A DNA stretch of 64,000 bases from assembly GCA_036250195.1 (NCBI GenBank), contig JAVHZZ010000009.1, positions 46,973,061 to 47,037,060 on the forward strand. Reading direction: 5' to 3'. The DNA is from Mixophyes australis. Taxonomy: Eukaryota > Chordata > Amphibia > Anura > Limnodynastidae. The stretch's first letter is position 1. Every line of letters begins with the position of its first letter. Shown here piece by piece: positions 23,500-35,288 of this stretch. The position numbers were made by a program, and so were the translations under genes. Below the pieces are notes generated by a model. That model was not told the DNA's origin. It worked only from the letters and a program-made list of their open reading frames with translations, and did no database searches.

Positions 23500-24740
23500 C
23501 ACTCATATAGGGGAAGACACAAAGGGCCGCACTCATATAGGGGCAGACACACAGGGCCGCACTCATACAGGGTAGACACACAGGGCGCACTCATAATGGG
23601 GAAGACACAAAGGGCCGCACTCATATAGGGGCAGACACACAAGGCCGCACTCATACAGGGCAGACACCCAGGGCCGCAGTTATACAGGGCAGACACACAG
23701 GGCCGCACTCATACAGGGCAGACACACAGGGCCGCACTCCTACAGGGCAGACACACAGGGCAGCACTCATACAGGGGCAGACACACAGGGCGCACTCACA
23801 CAGGGCAGACACACAGGGCCGCACTCATACAGGGCAGACACACAGGGCCGCACTCGTACAGGGGCAGACACACAGGGCCGCACTCATCCAGGGGCAGACA
23901 CACATGGTGCGCACTCATACAGGGGCAGACACACATGGCGCACTCATACAGGGGCAGACACACAGAGCGCACTCATACAGGGCAGACACACAGGGCCGCA
24001 CTCATACAGGGCAGACACACAGGGCCGCACTCGTGCAGGGGCAGACACACAGGGCCGCACTCATCCAGGGGCAGACACACAGGGTGCGCACTCATACAGG
24101 GGCAGACACACATGGCGCACTCATACAGGGCAGACACACAGGGCGGCACTCATCCAGGGGCAGACACACAGGGCGGCACTCATCCAGGGGCAGAAACACA
24201 GGGCCGCACTCGTACAGGGGCAGACACACAGGGCCGCACTCATCCAGGGGCAGACACACAGGGTGCGCACTCATACAGGGGCAGACACACATGGCGCACT
24301 CATACAGGGGCAGACACACATGGCGCACTCATACAGGGGCAGACACACATGGCGCACTCATACAGGGGCAGACACACAGGGCGGCACTCATCCAGGGGCA
24401 GACACACAGGGCGGCACTCATCCAGGGGCAGACACACAGGGCGGCACTCATCCAGGGGCAGAAACACAGGGTGCACTCATACAGGGCAGACACACAGGGC
24501 AGCACTCATCCAGGGGCAGACACACAGGGCCGCACTCATCCAGGGGCAGACACACAGGGCCGCAATCATTCAGGGGCAGACACACAGGGCCGCACTCATC
24601 CAGGGGCAGACACACAGGGCGCACTCATACAGGGGCAGACACACAGAGCGCACTCATACAGGGGCAGACACACTAGGCCACATTCATACAGGGGCAGACA
24701 CACAGGGCTGCACTCATACAGGGACAGACACACTGGGCAC
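23500..24740. repeat. Minisatellite, ~30/31-bp unit, about 41 copies
   Basis: The unit is roughly GGGCAGACACACAGGGC + CGCACTCATACAG, with variants (TACAGG/TCCAGG, GGCCGC/GGCGGC/TGCGC). Because units of 29-31 bp mix and lack stops, long artefactual frames run through it on both strands. No protein gene is supported. Confidence 0.95.
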
Positions 24741-24754
24741 TTTATATAGTGTCA

Positions 24755-25110
24755 TTAAGATGCTCTCTGTATTGCAGACACAAGATGCCCTCTGCATTGT
24801 ATGGCTGACACAAGAATGCTCTCTCTATTGCATGGAGTTTGCTAGGATACTCTTTGCATTGTATGATAGTCACTAGAATTCACTTTTGTATTGTATGGCG
24901 GTCAGTAGGATGCTGTTTATATTGTATGGCGGTCACTAGGATGCTTTCTGTATTGTATGATGGTCACTAGGATGCTCTTTGTATTGTATGGTAGTCACTA
25001 GGATGCTCTTTGTATTGTATGACGGTCCCTAGGATGCTGTTCATTTTGTATGGCAGTCCCTAGGATGCTGATTATTTTGTATGGCGGTCACTAGGAGGCT
25101 GTTTATATTG
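24755..25110. repeat. Second minisatellite, 31-bp unit
   Basis: Units such as GATGCTCTTTGTATTG + TATGGTAGTCACTAG begin at ~24909, 24940, 24971 and 25002, exactly 31 bp apart. About ten diverged copies directly follow the previous array, joined by a GCAGACACAAGATGC transition. Confidence 0.9.
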
Positions 25111-25844
25111 TATTTGTATCACTAATACTGGCTAAATTATCATGCAGAACAGTATAAACCTTGCAATTCAATATGTATGATGCATCCATGGGAGTATTTT
25201 AATTTAATTTGAAAAAGAAAAATGTTTTAATTGTTCATGCTTGTGTGTATAAGTAATCACAGTTTTATTTAAAAGTATGTGGTTTTTATCTTTGAAATCC
25301 CTAACCCCAAGAAGAGGGGATTGGGAGGAATGGAGGACATTGGGAGGTTGGAACCTCTTCTTCGGGGTTAAGGCACACACCAGCATGGTTTTGACATGCT
25401 ACAGTTTTGCATACAGGTATGCAGAAGCAGTGTGATTTACTTTTTATTTTTTTTAATTTATATTGTTAGGGAGACTTTTTGATCCGGTGGGAGACCCAAC
25501 TATTATTACACTGGGAACTCCCTGCTGCTGGATTAAGCTGCTCCACTTACATAACTAATCTGTATACACCACCCACTGGTGTGCTGACTCTGTCTACTTG
25601 TGTTTGCTTCGCCTACATGTGCAATGCTTTGCCTACTTGTGTGTTAGCTCCATCAACTGGAGATAGAAGGACTCTGCTTACCATAGCGTATTGCATTTGC
25701 CTTGTATAAAAACCACTGTGGTTCGAGCTAATGGAGTGCTAACTCCACCTACAATGTGCCCCGCCTACCATTTATTGGTCCCGCCTACATGAGGCCACTT
25801 TCAGAATTTTTCCAGGGCCACTTTAAGTTCCCAATCTGCCCCTG
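25111..25844. other. No recognised gene
   Basis: AT-rich unique-looking sequence, then from ~25480 repeat-like text with CCGCCTAC / CTCCACCTAC motifs. No coding or TIR evidence. Confidence 0.4.
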
Positions 25845-25969
25845 GTATTATGTGTGTGTGAGGGGCCACTGTTTGTGTGTATTATGTGTGTATGAGGGGC
25901 AACTGTGTGTGTGTATTATGTGTATGTGAGGGGCCACTGTGTGTGTGTATTATGTGTGTGTGAGGAGCC

Positions 25970-26004
<35 letters not shown>

Positions 26005-26050
26005 TATGTGTATGTGAGGGGCCACTGTGTGTGTGTATTATTATGTGTGT
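25845..26050. repeat. GT-rich tandem repeat
   Basis: Repeated TATTATGTGTGTGTGAGG + GGCCACTGTGTGTG units, with a pure GT run at about 25972-26001. CTAGGGCCCCATGAGG followed by AATCCGGCTCTG (to 26114) looks like the right end of a hAT-type repeat. Confidence 0.85.
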
Positions 26051-26540
26051 GAAGGGGAAGGGGGGGCAAACCAATATCTTGCCTAGGGCCCCATGAGGTG
26101 TAAATCCGGCTCTGATAGATATATATATCATGCATTTGCAAATATGTGTAGCAGAATTCCTTCATTAAAGTGCTAGCCACACCCCCACATTAGGTTGGCC
26201 ACACCCGCTTGGCAAATGTCACTCCCACTTCGATTGGGAGCGCCGGTGCCCTGTCTCGCCCACGGCACTGAAATGTCTAGTTACAGCACTGGTCTAGGGA
26301 TAGGGGTAAAGTTATTGACAGGGTTAGGGATAAGGACAGGGATAGGGACAGGGATATATTTAGGGAAACTACTGTACAAATTTGAGTTGTCAACCTAATA
26401 AATACGTATTTACACAAAGGGAGAAACCGCACCAGGTAGCCCATTCATCTCCCGCTATATATGTATGTTTATTCAATTTATATAGTCAGAAAATATACTC
26501 ATAAAGGAAGGATGCACCAGATCATTGAATTATTAAAGAT

Positions 26541-27032
26541 ACAAAACTAAAAGAGAAAAAGGGGAAAATGATTATATGAGGCACTCAAAATGGACAAACT
26601 GAATAATGGTATAGAATATAATTTGTTAAATATATCTTTATTGAATAGATTAATAAAAACTGTCTAGTAGCGAAATATTTAAAAAATGCATTGTTGTTCA
26701 CACCCATGAATATAGAGTAAATGCTGTTAAAATAGACAATATTAATTGTCTAGCCGCGACACTGCTCTAAATGAGATAATTTTCATAATCTCATTTATCC
26801 TGAACACTTGCCATATTTAGTAGAGATTATCACACATAAATCACACACATAGAGATTATCACACATTCAGCTAAATAGCATAACCCCCTCTTATAATATC
26901 CTTGAGATCTTCTAAATATAGAGAGGCTATATTTATCTCCTTTTAAATTAGGGAGACATTATTACCATTATTCAGTTTGTCCATTTTGAGTGCCTCATAT
27001 GATCATTTTCCCCTTTTTCTCTTTTAGTTTTG
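26541..27032. mobile_element. Inverted-repeat (foldback-like) element
   Basis: 26541-26611 (starting ACAAAACTAAAAGAGAAAAA) and 26963-27032 are nearly perfect reverse complements of ~70 bp, around a ~350-bp AT-rich centre. TSD not clear. It may extend further outward with lower identity. Confidence 0.7.
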
Positions 27033-27489
27033 TAACCTAATAAATACAGTCTACATTTCAATTATTGTCCTAATAACACTGCCAGTGGCATTATATTGTC
27101 GACTTTATAAGCTTATCTAGTCTGCTGGCCATCAATCATATTATGTCAATCCTGTAGCTGTTGAACACTTGTATGTATCACACCTAGGAGCGTGGTCCCA
27201 AGAACAATGTCATTTTTCTTAAATTCAATTGTATTGTCTTGTCAAGACAGATGTTTGGCAACCAAATCTGCATCAATATGAGTTATACATACACTGGGAA
27301 GGCCAACTATTGCCCAATCTGAACTGTCTGGTGTACATAATTTTTACACTTCACTAATAAAATATATTTTACACTTCACTAATATAACATATATGTATTA
27401 TTTATACATTCCATATTTATATACATTCCATATTCATGACATATTTTATACATGACATATTTTATACATGATATTTATATACTTATAAA

Positions 27490-29340
27490 TATATACGAGT
27501 GACGAGTCCTCTTGTTTGATTCACAAGGGCTGCATTACGGCACATACTAATTTCTATTCAGCCAAATCTACCTTATTCATACCATAAAAAGTACTTATAA
27601 TAAAACAAGGTGTTTGAAAACTCTACTTTTGGCTCCCAATGTATACTCTACCCAACGATAAGTACATGGTAAATAAACAGATGGAGGTGCCGGCAGCCTT
27701 TGTCTATTTAGTTTTATCAATGTCTAATATATTAATTGTACCACTGTCCAGCCAATGATCGCTGCCTGTTTCTGTAGCATAGGTGTCTATGATAGATGTT
27801 CTGTTACATTACAAATTTATTGTATGCATAGACTTTGACGTTTTTTATTATTGGTACACTCCACCTTCGTTGAACATCATCTAAATTTATTTATATAGCA
27901 CCATCAATTTACATTACACATTACAATTGGGTATCTATCTACTTCTCTGAATCTCTACTAAATCTCTACTATTGTGCATAGTCATTTAATGAATGCTGCA
28001 TGTTTCTGGAGCATATGTGTCTATGATGGATGCTCTGTTATGTTCTTTTTTATTATGAAGTAGATCAGAGAGTAGAGAAGTATCACAAAAATAATCCCCT
28101 TGTTCTTTCTTGGCTTCTCTGTGAAGCAATTAATCAATTGAGAAAATGCAGTGTTTCATATGTCATTACTAATTTGATTTATGCATCCACAGCTTCAGTC
28201 TTTAAAAATGTAGTGAGTGGATCCTGTCTTAGAGTGACTTTTAAAACATTATACTCTCTGATTATGACTTCATCTATATCACACTCCTGTAAGATTTGGA
28301 AGCATTTTATCTGGAACTCCAATTGGTTTTTGCAGTCCTGGATCATCTGTCTCTACAGATCAGGTTTTGCAGACTGAGCATTGTCTATGATGTTGTCAAC
28401 AAAGATTACAACCTGTAAGAATGTAGGCTCTCATTCCACAAGTCACCTTGTTATTCAATAAATGTAGTTTCTTCACCGGGGAAGTAATGCTGATTTTTGA
28501 AGCCATGAATTCCTTTGTCAGAGTTATCTTTTTTTGTCCAACATATTTTTTTTCTTTCTATGTGAAAAATAATTTTAGCTGCATCAAATAGTAAGGGGGG
28601 TATTCAATTGTTTCTTTTAACGCGCTAAAACAAAAAAAAACGAGCGCTCGAAAAAAACTTCATATTATACGGTAATTTTGCGCGCGTAAACAGTTAATAC
28701 GGTACTTACTCGCTGCCAGCGGGCTGATTTTCAGCTCGCTGCTCAGGGAGCTGCGAGATGAAATTTAGCGAGTAATTACCGTATTAACGGTAATATTTTT
28801 AGAGCGCTCGTTTTTTTTTGTTTTAGCGCGTTAAAAGAAACAATTGAATACCCCCCTAAGTGCTCAATGCCAAAGAGTGACAGTTGCATAGTCTCAAAGG
28901 TAAATCAATTAAATAAATGTTTGCCTAGTTGATTTCTAAAAGACATAATGCATGTTTCTTCTTTCCCGAATTGCACCTAGGAAAATTAATGAATGTACTT
29001 ATGATTTGTAAAGTGTTTATTTGCATGGCTGTGAGATCCTCTAGTCTAGGGTGTGTATCTTTAATTAATCTGCCTTGTGTTTGGGCCATGTATTTGGGCC
29101 ACTGCTCTGTCACTAATTTTAGTCAACCAGCTCAATGAAGACTTTGGGCAAAATTGGTGAAAATTGGCCGCTGAAGGGATCATTAGAAAATATACAGAAA
29201 AGAACTGAAAATTAATATTAATGCTATAAATAATAATATTGGAGCAAAAACAGCTCAAAATAACATTATTTTACCTATTTTTCATAATTTTTTATTTTAT
29301 CCAGATCCAAAATCGAAACCAAAACTGTAGCAAAGCACAC
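27490..29340. repeat. Second copy of the old repeat at 3955-6355
   Basis: The blocks recur in order: ATTCACAAGGGCTGCATTACGGCACATA (27519) as at ~4678; GATG + ACTTTG...TTTATTAT units (27770-27880); CACTGCTCTGTCACTAATTTTAG (29100) as at ~6032; and CCAGATCCAAAA...CACATCTCTA (to ~29347). The right end resembles the subterminal AACCAAAACC runs and TCTCTA tip of the hAT family. No coding capacity. Confidence 0.55.
28595..28856. mobile_element. Palindromic MITE, TSD TAA
   Basis: GGGGGGTATTCAATTGTTTC at the left is the exact inverse of the right end. The arms continue through TTTTAACGCGCTAAAAC and CGAGCGCTC. TAA flanks both ends (28592-28594 and 28857-28859). It has the same end type as the element at 4389-4602. 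Confidence 0.92.
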
Positions 29341-29347
29341 ATCTCTA

Positions 29348-29883
29348 CAGAAAATAGAGGTTAATAATAGAATGTCATTTCAAGCCTTAAAACTACAGCA
29401 TGACTGCAGGACATTGTAAAAAGCCACTTGGTACACATCCTTTTTGTCTTTATATGATCACATAGAATACATAATTTCCTATCTCCACCAACTTTATCAT
29501 GAAATTTAAGATTTACATAACAGTTTGTTCCAGCTTGTTTTAATCATGCTAATAAAATCCAGTAGGTAAAAAAAACTAAATTTAAAGGTTGCAATCTAAT
29601 AATCAGAATTAACAGCTCATCTTCTAATAAACATATCATGATTATAGTTCTCATTTAACAAATGTTAAGTTTTCTCTGTGCCAGCCTTACTTGATTGGTT
29701 CTTGCTTTATCTGGACCCAGCGCCAGCAGTGGGAAAACAGGTGGAACATTGTCAGGTGTCTGGTAAGAGAAAGACATTTTGTGTCAATATTTTTAATCAC
29801 AACTATGAAACAGTAACTGGAGGCCAGTTTACAGCAGTTTAAAAGCTTTGCAGAACCAAAACAGTCTTCTATGCTATTAGTTC
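29348..29883. other. No recognised feature
   Basis: AT-rich sequence between two repeats; nothing supportable. Confidence 0.45.
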
Positions 29884-31178
29884 ATAAAAACTAGAGATGC
29901 TCACTGACCCCCGTGTTTTGGTTTTGGTTTTGGTTTTGGATCTGGATAACCGCCGTGTTTTGGTTTTGGTTTTGCCAGACCGCCATTGCGTGTTTTGGTT
30001 TTGGTTTTGTTTGGTTTTATTTTGCTATTTTGTTCAAAAATCAATGTTTTTGGTCATAAAAGAACCAAATTTAGTGCTCCACCTGTTTCTTGGATAAGTA
30101 ATGTAGTTGTAAAGCTAATAAATTATCAAAAAAATAGTTTAATACCTGGTAGGCCTTCATTAATTCTACATACAAACCAGATTGTCTTCCTCTCCATCTA
30201 TGCATATTGGCAATGCAGCCCTCGTCTTTGGATGTATATTACATCCTACACTTATAGTTAAATATGTAAAGAAATGGACAAAGGCAGTGTGGTTTCTGTC
30301 TCTATAGGCCCCCTCCACTTGTCTAAAATATCAAAAAATTCAGCCGTTATAGACTGTACAATATTAATAGAAATGGACAAAGGCAGTTTGGTTTCTGTCT
30401 CTCTAGGCCCCCCACCACTTGTAGAAAATACAAAAAAAATCAGCCGTTATAGACTGTACAATATTAATTGAAATGGAGAAAGCCAGTTTGTTTTCTGTCT
30501 CTCTAGGCCCCCCTCCACTTGTATAAAATACCCAAAAATTCAGCCATTATAGACTGTACAATATTAAGAGAAATGGACAAAGCCAGTTTGGAGTCACTCT
30601 GTCTATGACACTCTACCCTCAAGGAGAAATTGCCCAAACAGCAGCCTTTCAATGCCCCAAGTCCCTTTCCTCTTTGGGGGTAGATTACACCCTACACTTA
30701 AATAAAAAGTTTTAAAAAGATGTTATCATCATCATCTTCAGCTTCATCCTCACCCTCATCAGTGTGTACATCATCATCACAGACTATCAATTCATCGCCG
30801 CTTGAATCCGCCATTAGAGAACAGTTAGTGCTTGGATGTCTTAGATGGTAAAGGCCTTCCTCGTGGAAGATGTAGTTCATTTTTATAAACATCATTTTCT
30901 CAACATTTTTGGGAAGTAACCTTCTATGGCGATCACTGACTAAGTTCCCTGCTGTGCTGAACACTCGTTCAGAGTACACACTGGAGGGTGGGCAGCTTAA
31001 GTGTTGCAAAGCAAGTTTGTACATGGGTTTCCAAATTGCCTGCTTTTCTTCCCAGTAAGGAAAGGACTGTCTGACATTTCTATATCAATTACCTCTTGAA
31101 AATAATCCTCCACCATCCTTTGCATGTTAATACTCATATTGGATGGAGTTATGGGCAAGGTCACACATTTTTTTGAAA

Positions 31179-32642
31179 CGTTTAGCATCTTGAATAAAAC
31201 ATATAAAAAATGTTTTTATTATAATATTAATATTGTATTTTTTATTTGAAGTATAAGATTTAAAACTATCCAATTCTATGGTAGTTGGAGTATCTACCTG
31301 TATACTCTGTTGATAGCTCGGTCTGTCTTTAATGTCATTATTGACTATTGTGGGGATATTGAGTCGACTATGTGAATTCTACGGAATAGTATTTACTGAA
31401 CTGCGGATATTGTATATATTCCGTTTGTTATAATCTGTGGTACATACGATATGGATCATGAATGTTTTTCACGAACAGAGACCTTATGTATATTTTTTTA
31501 TGTATTGATGCCCTCACGTATTTCTGAATCACCATAAACATGCTTAATGAATTAAATCTGTAAGGTCAGATGACCACTTTAGAAGCAAGCTGCTAATTGG
31601 ATGATTTATGGTTCTATGGGTTAAATACTGAAGCGTGAGGACACTAGGAACATGCTTCTGATGAAACGGCATCCGCCGCGAAAAGCGTCAAGCAGTTCTT
31701 ATTCCATATTTTTTGGAGATTTTATGCTTTTCAACTTTGGCACAGGATAACCCCGGGGTTCTATCATTCATAGCGTATATGTGGAGAAAGATTTAGCAGA
31801 CCTATCTGCGAGTACAAGGACTACCAGCTACATGCTGACTACGAAGGTTGGAAATTAATCTAATCCAGAATCAACCGCAAGGTACCTCTACTCATGGAGA
31901 AACATGTTACAAGGTACTGTGCATATTATACGCAGTGTCCATAGGATGTTAGATTGTTATTCCCAACCCATACAGCACATGTAGCTGTGCTCAACATTGG
32001 ATAGGATCTGACTTTATGCGGACTGTTTCCTACAGTACAGCTTCCAATTGCACGCTCAGTTGTGCTTGTTTATACTCATCAAAGCTGATTACACCTATAC
32101 ACTATAGAGAGGAATTCCATTTGCATGAAACTCTGACAACCTTTAGCTGCACATTTGGTTGTATTTACCGATACATCCTAATTGGGTTCACTGCAGCTGA
32201 TACAACACATAAGGAATCGTGCCTCTCTGATGAGGTTGTTGCTATCTCAACATATACGCAGTTTAGTGCATCTGTAGTAACATTCTGTACCGTTTAAGCA
32301 CTATATCACGATAATATCGTAGAGGAGATACAATTGCTTTGAGATTGTTATTTATCTCCAGCGCTTGAATTTCAACTGACCTATCCTGCACAAGGAACAT
32401 TTGTTGTTTTTTTTATATACTTATACTGAATATTTTATATTTGTATTTCTATGCCCTGTGGGGGTGTTTATGGCCATAACCACTGTGTATGTTATTGTGC
32501 ATATTTTTGTGATTAAATACTAACTGAGTGTTTTATTATTGTTTATGTTTATGTAATACTACCTTTATGGGTCTGGAGCCCATATAGAGCTGCTGGTATA
32601 CATTCTTTAGGTCTAATTAGCGCCCGGTTGTGCTTGTTATAT
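31179..32642 (+). mobile_element. Insertion in hAT, probable Penelope-like element fragment
   Basis: Comparison with hAT copy 2 (~55960-56000) shows extra sequence here between TTTTTTTGAAA and CAGATGTTAAACTG, replacing ~17 bp. It contains a hammerhead-like motif at 31653-31694 and ends near GCGCCCGGTTGTGCTTG. Penelope-like elements are known to carry hammerhead ribozymes in their LTR-like ends. No reverse transcriptase frame is present, so only a non-coding end piece would be here. Class assignment is inference from the ribozyme. Confidence 0.5.
31653..31694 (+). ncRNA. Degenerate hammerhead ribozyme motif
   Basis: The order is TGCTT (stem I 5' arm), CTGATGA core, CGGC-ATCC-GCCG (stem II), CGAAA core, AGCGTC with GTC cleavage triplet, and AAGCA (stem I 3' arm, fully complementary to TGCTT). 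Stem III is very short, as in the minimal type I ribozymes of Penelope-like elements. An extra A and an A-C mismatch at the base of stem II, and the change from the usual ACGCGT to AAGCGT, suggest weak or lost activity. Confidence 0.6.
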
Positions 32643-35288
32643 CAGATGTTAAACTGTTCTGGTCTTCTGCGTCTTACCTGCTTCTTTTTTGAAAATTCTA
32701 TTTTTTACGAGCAGCAGCTGCTTGAGAAACTGAAGGAGGACACATCGGCAAGCCAAGGCCCAGTTCAGCAGACAACTTGCTGAGCAATAGCTCCTTGCAA
32801 AAGTTCACATCTCGTTCATTTTGAAGCAAAGACTCAATGTAGGTATTAAACCTTGGATCAAGCACAGTGGCCAAAACGTACTGATCCGAGTTCAAGATCT
32901 TAATAACTCGAGGATCATTGTGAAGCGAATTAAGTACTTGATCTACAAGGCCAACATACTTTGCGGAATTGCTTGCTTTCATCTCCTCCTTCAGTTTCTC
33001 AAGCTGCTTTTCCAATAGTCTAATTAAAGGAATGACTTGACTCAAGCTAGCAGCATCTGCACTCACTTCACACGTCACAACTTCAAATGGTTTCAGCACC
33101 TTGCACAGCACTGAAAGGAGTCCCCACTGTGCAAGAGTGAAATACATCCCCCCTCCTTTCCCAATGTCATGGCTTGTGCAATACGCTTGGATGGCTTTGC
33201 GCTGTTCCTCCATCCTCTGAAGCATGTACAAGGTGGAATTCCACCTAGTTACCACCTCTTGCTTAAGTTGGTGGCAGGGCAAGTTAAACTGCTCTTGGAG
33301 CTGCTGAAATTTCCTACATGCTTTAGCAGAATGCCTGAAATGGCCTGAAATCTTATGAGCCATCGAAAGCATCTCCTGCACCTCACGGTTATTTCATAGG
33401 AAGCTCTGCACCACCAAGTTGATGGTGTGAGCAAAACAGGGAATGTGATGGAAATCACCCAGCTGTAATGCTCACACTATATTGTTGGCGTTATCAGAAA
33501 TGACATATCCTGGGGAGAGTCCAAGTGGTATAAGCCATGTATCAAACACATCTCTCAGTTTGCGTAACAAATTGTCAGCTGTGTGACTGTTAGTGAAGCT
33601 GGTGATACAAAGAGTGGTCTGCCTGTGACAAATGCTACGTAGTGGTGTACATGCTGCTGCTGTTCCTGCTGGTGAAGGTGAATGATCAACCCAGTGGGCT
33701 GTAACAGTCATATAGTCTTTGGTTTGACCACTTCCACTTGTCCACATATCTGTGGTTAAGTGGACAGTGGGCAGAATGGCATTTTTCAGCGAAATCTCTA
33801 CATTTGTACACACTTTTTTGGTATAGTTGTGGAACAGCTTTACGGGAAAAATGGTGTCGCGATGGAATTCTGTAACGTGGACACAAAACCTCAATTAACT
33901 GTGAAAAACCAGCTGCGTTTATTGTGGATATTGGACGCAGATCTAACACTAAAATGGCAGCCATGGCGTCTGTGATTCGCTTGGCGACTGGGTGACTGCT
34001 GTCATATTTGCTTCCCCTAGCAAATGATTGTTTCACAGTTAATTGTTGAAATGTAGGACTGCTCTTTTTCCTGACCTTCCTCTGGGCTGACGATTCACCC
34101 CCAGCAGCAGCAACAGTAGCAGCAGTGGGACTAACGCTTTCTTCAGAGGAATCAATAATAGTGCAGGAGTCATCCAGCCTTAATAAGTGGGATGCAGGGC
34201 TAACTCTGAGCGCTACTGAGGATATTGATGAGGATGGTGTGGTGGGTGTATTTTGTAGCCGTCGGGATGTCGGTGACCGGAGGGTCCTAGCTGATGATGG
34301 AGAGCTTGTAATTTTTTTGGAAGAACTTTCAGCTTTTACCAACACTTTGCCATGAACTCTCGTCAAATGGCGTAACATAGACGAGGTTCCAAGATGGTTA
34401 AGGTCCCTCCCTCAACTGACTGTGGCTTGACATACATTACAAATGGCTATACAATTGTTGTCTGGATTGGGGTAGAAATAATTCCACACATAAGAAGTGG
34501 ATTTTTTTGTTTTTTGGCCAGGCATGACAATGGCCTTTTTCTTGTCACGTGCCAGAACTGCTGCAACTGGTGCAGGACTTACACAAACAACCTCATTCTC
34601 ATCAACATCCTCGTTAGCGCCCTCGTCGCCTACACAAATCTCCCCCTCATCCTCTTCTATTTCCAAAGTGGCATCCTCAATTTGTGTATCACCAGCTACA
34701 CTCAGGCTGTTCAGGCACACATCAGCAGAACTGCTGAAAGGGCCCCTCTTTATGGGTACACTAACAGAATGCTCACAATTAGACATCCCACTGTTGGATG
34801 GACTCTCCACAGGGATTGGTGTCATTTCTGATTCAGAGCATACATTATCCTCTAATGCCTTACTGTTATCTTGCAGCTCGGCTTTGACGCGTAACAGTAG
34901 TTGTGCACCACGTGTAGACTCCAAATTATTTGAACTTGCTTGGTCACAAGTGACCGTACAAGAAGAAGGCTCTGTAACATTTTTGGATCTGCCACTAATA
35001 GAGAAAGGCAAAGGCCTCATTCTCTCTTTGCCACTGTGTGTGTAGAATGGCATGTTGGCAATTTTTTTTTTATCGGCAGTTAACTTTTCCTCAGTTACAC
35101 TTCTTTTTTGCTTCAACACAGTAAAAAAAAATTTGGTGTGTGTTTTCTTGCCTGATTTCAAAAGACTATGTAGTTTGACATCGCCTTTCCTAGATGACGT
35201 ACTGGGAACACTACCATCAGGACTTGTCACAGAACCTGGTTGCTGATTCTGCTCATATGTGGACTGCTTTGAATCCATTTTAATGAGG

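Larger units (their letters stand above)
30698..35278 (-). pseudogene. ZBED-type hAT transposase, disrupted
   Basis: The start is ATG at 35278 (MDSKQSTYEQ). A long acidic and Ser-rich N-terminal part leads to a BED zinc finger (SYVWNYFYPNPD, CNVCQ, then HLTRVH after an in-frame TGA at 34409-34411). Next come the RNase-H-like core segments: VHLTTDMWTS (first Asp) and GYVISDNANNIV (second Asp), then VVTRWNSTLYML. The C-terminal dimerisation segment PPSSVYSERVFSTAGNLVS ends near 30850, before an acidic tail. Frameshifts near 33890/33690, a stop near 33470, and the 31179-32642 insertion break it further. The transposase would bind TIRs and cut DNA in the nucleus; this one cannot. At the TGA the second copy has CGA (Arg), so the stop is a likely CpG decay. 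Confidence 0.88.

Noticed and set aside
23500..24740. CRISPR-like array
   Set aside because: Units are contiguous with no unique spacers and mutate gradually; this is a minisatellite in a vertebrate-like genome.
23904..24876. Long open frames (280-310 codons) of HTGADTQG-like repeats
   Set aside because: They are stop-free readings of a ~30/31-bp minisatellite, with several overlapping frames equally open. No start context, domain or flanking gene structure.
32221..32260. Second CTGATGA as another hammerhead
   Set aside because: No GAAA core or cleavage triplet at a plausible distance and no closing stem.
34497..35045. Plus-strand 182-codon frame opposite the hAT transposase
   Set aside because: Antisense of the acidic N-terminal part of the transposase; the minus strand has the BED finger and start.
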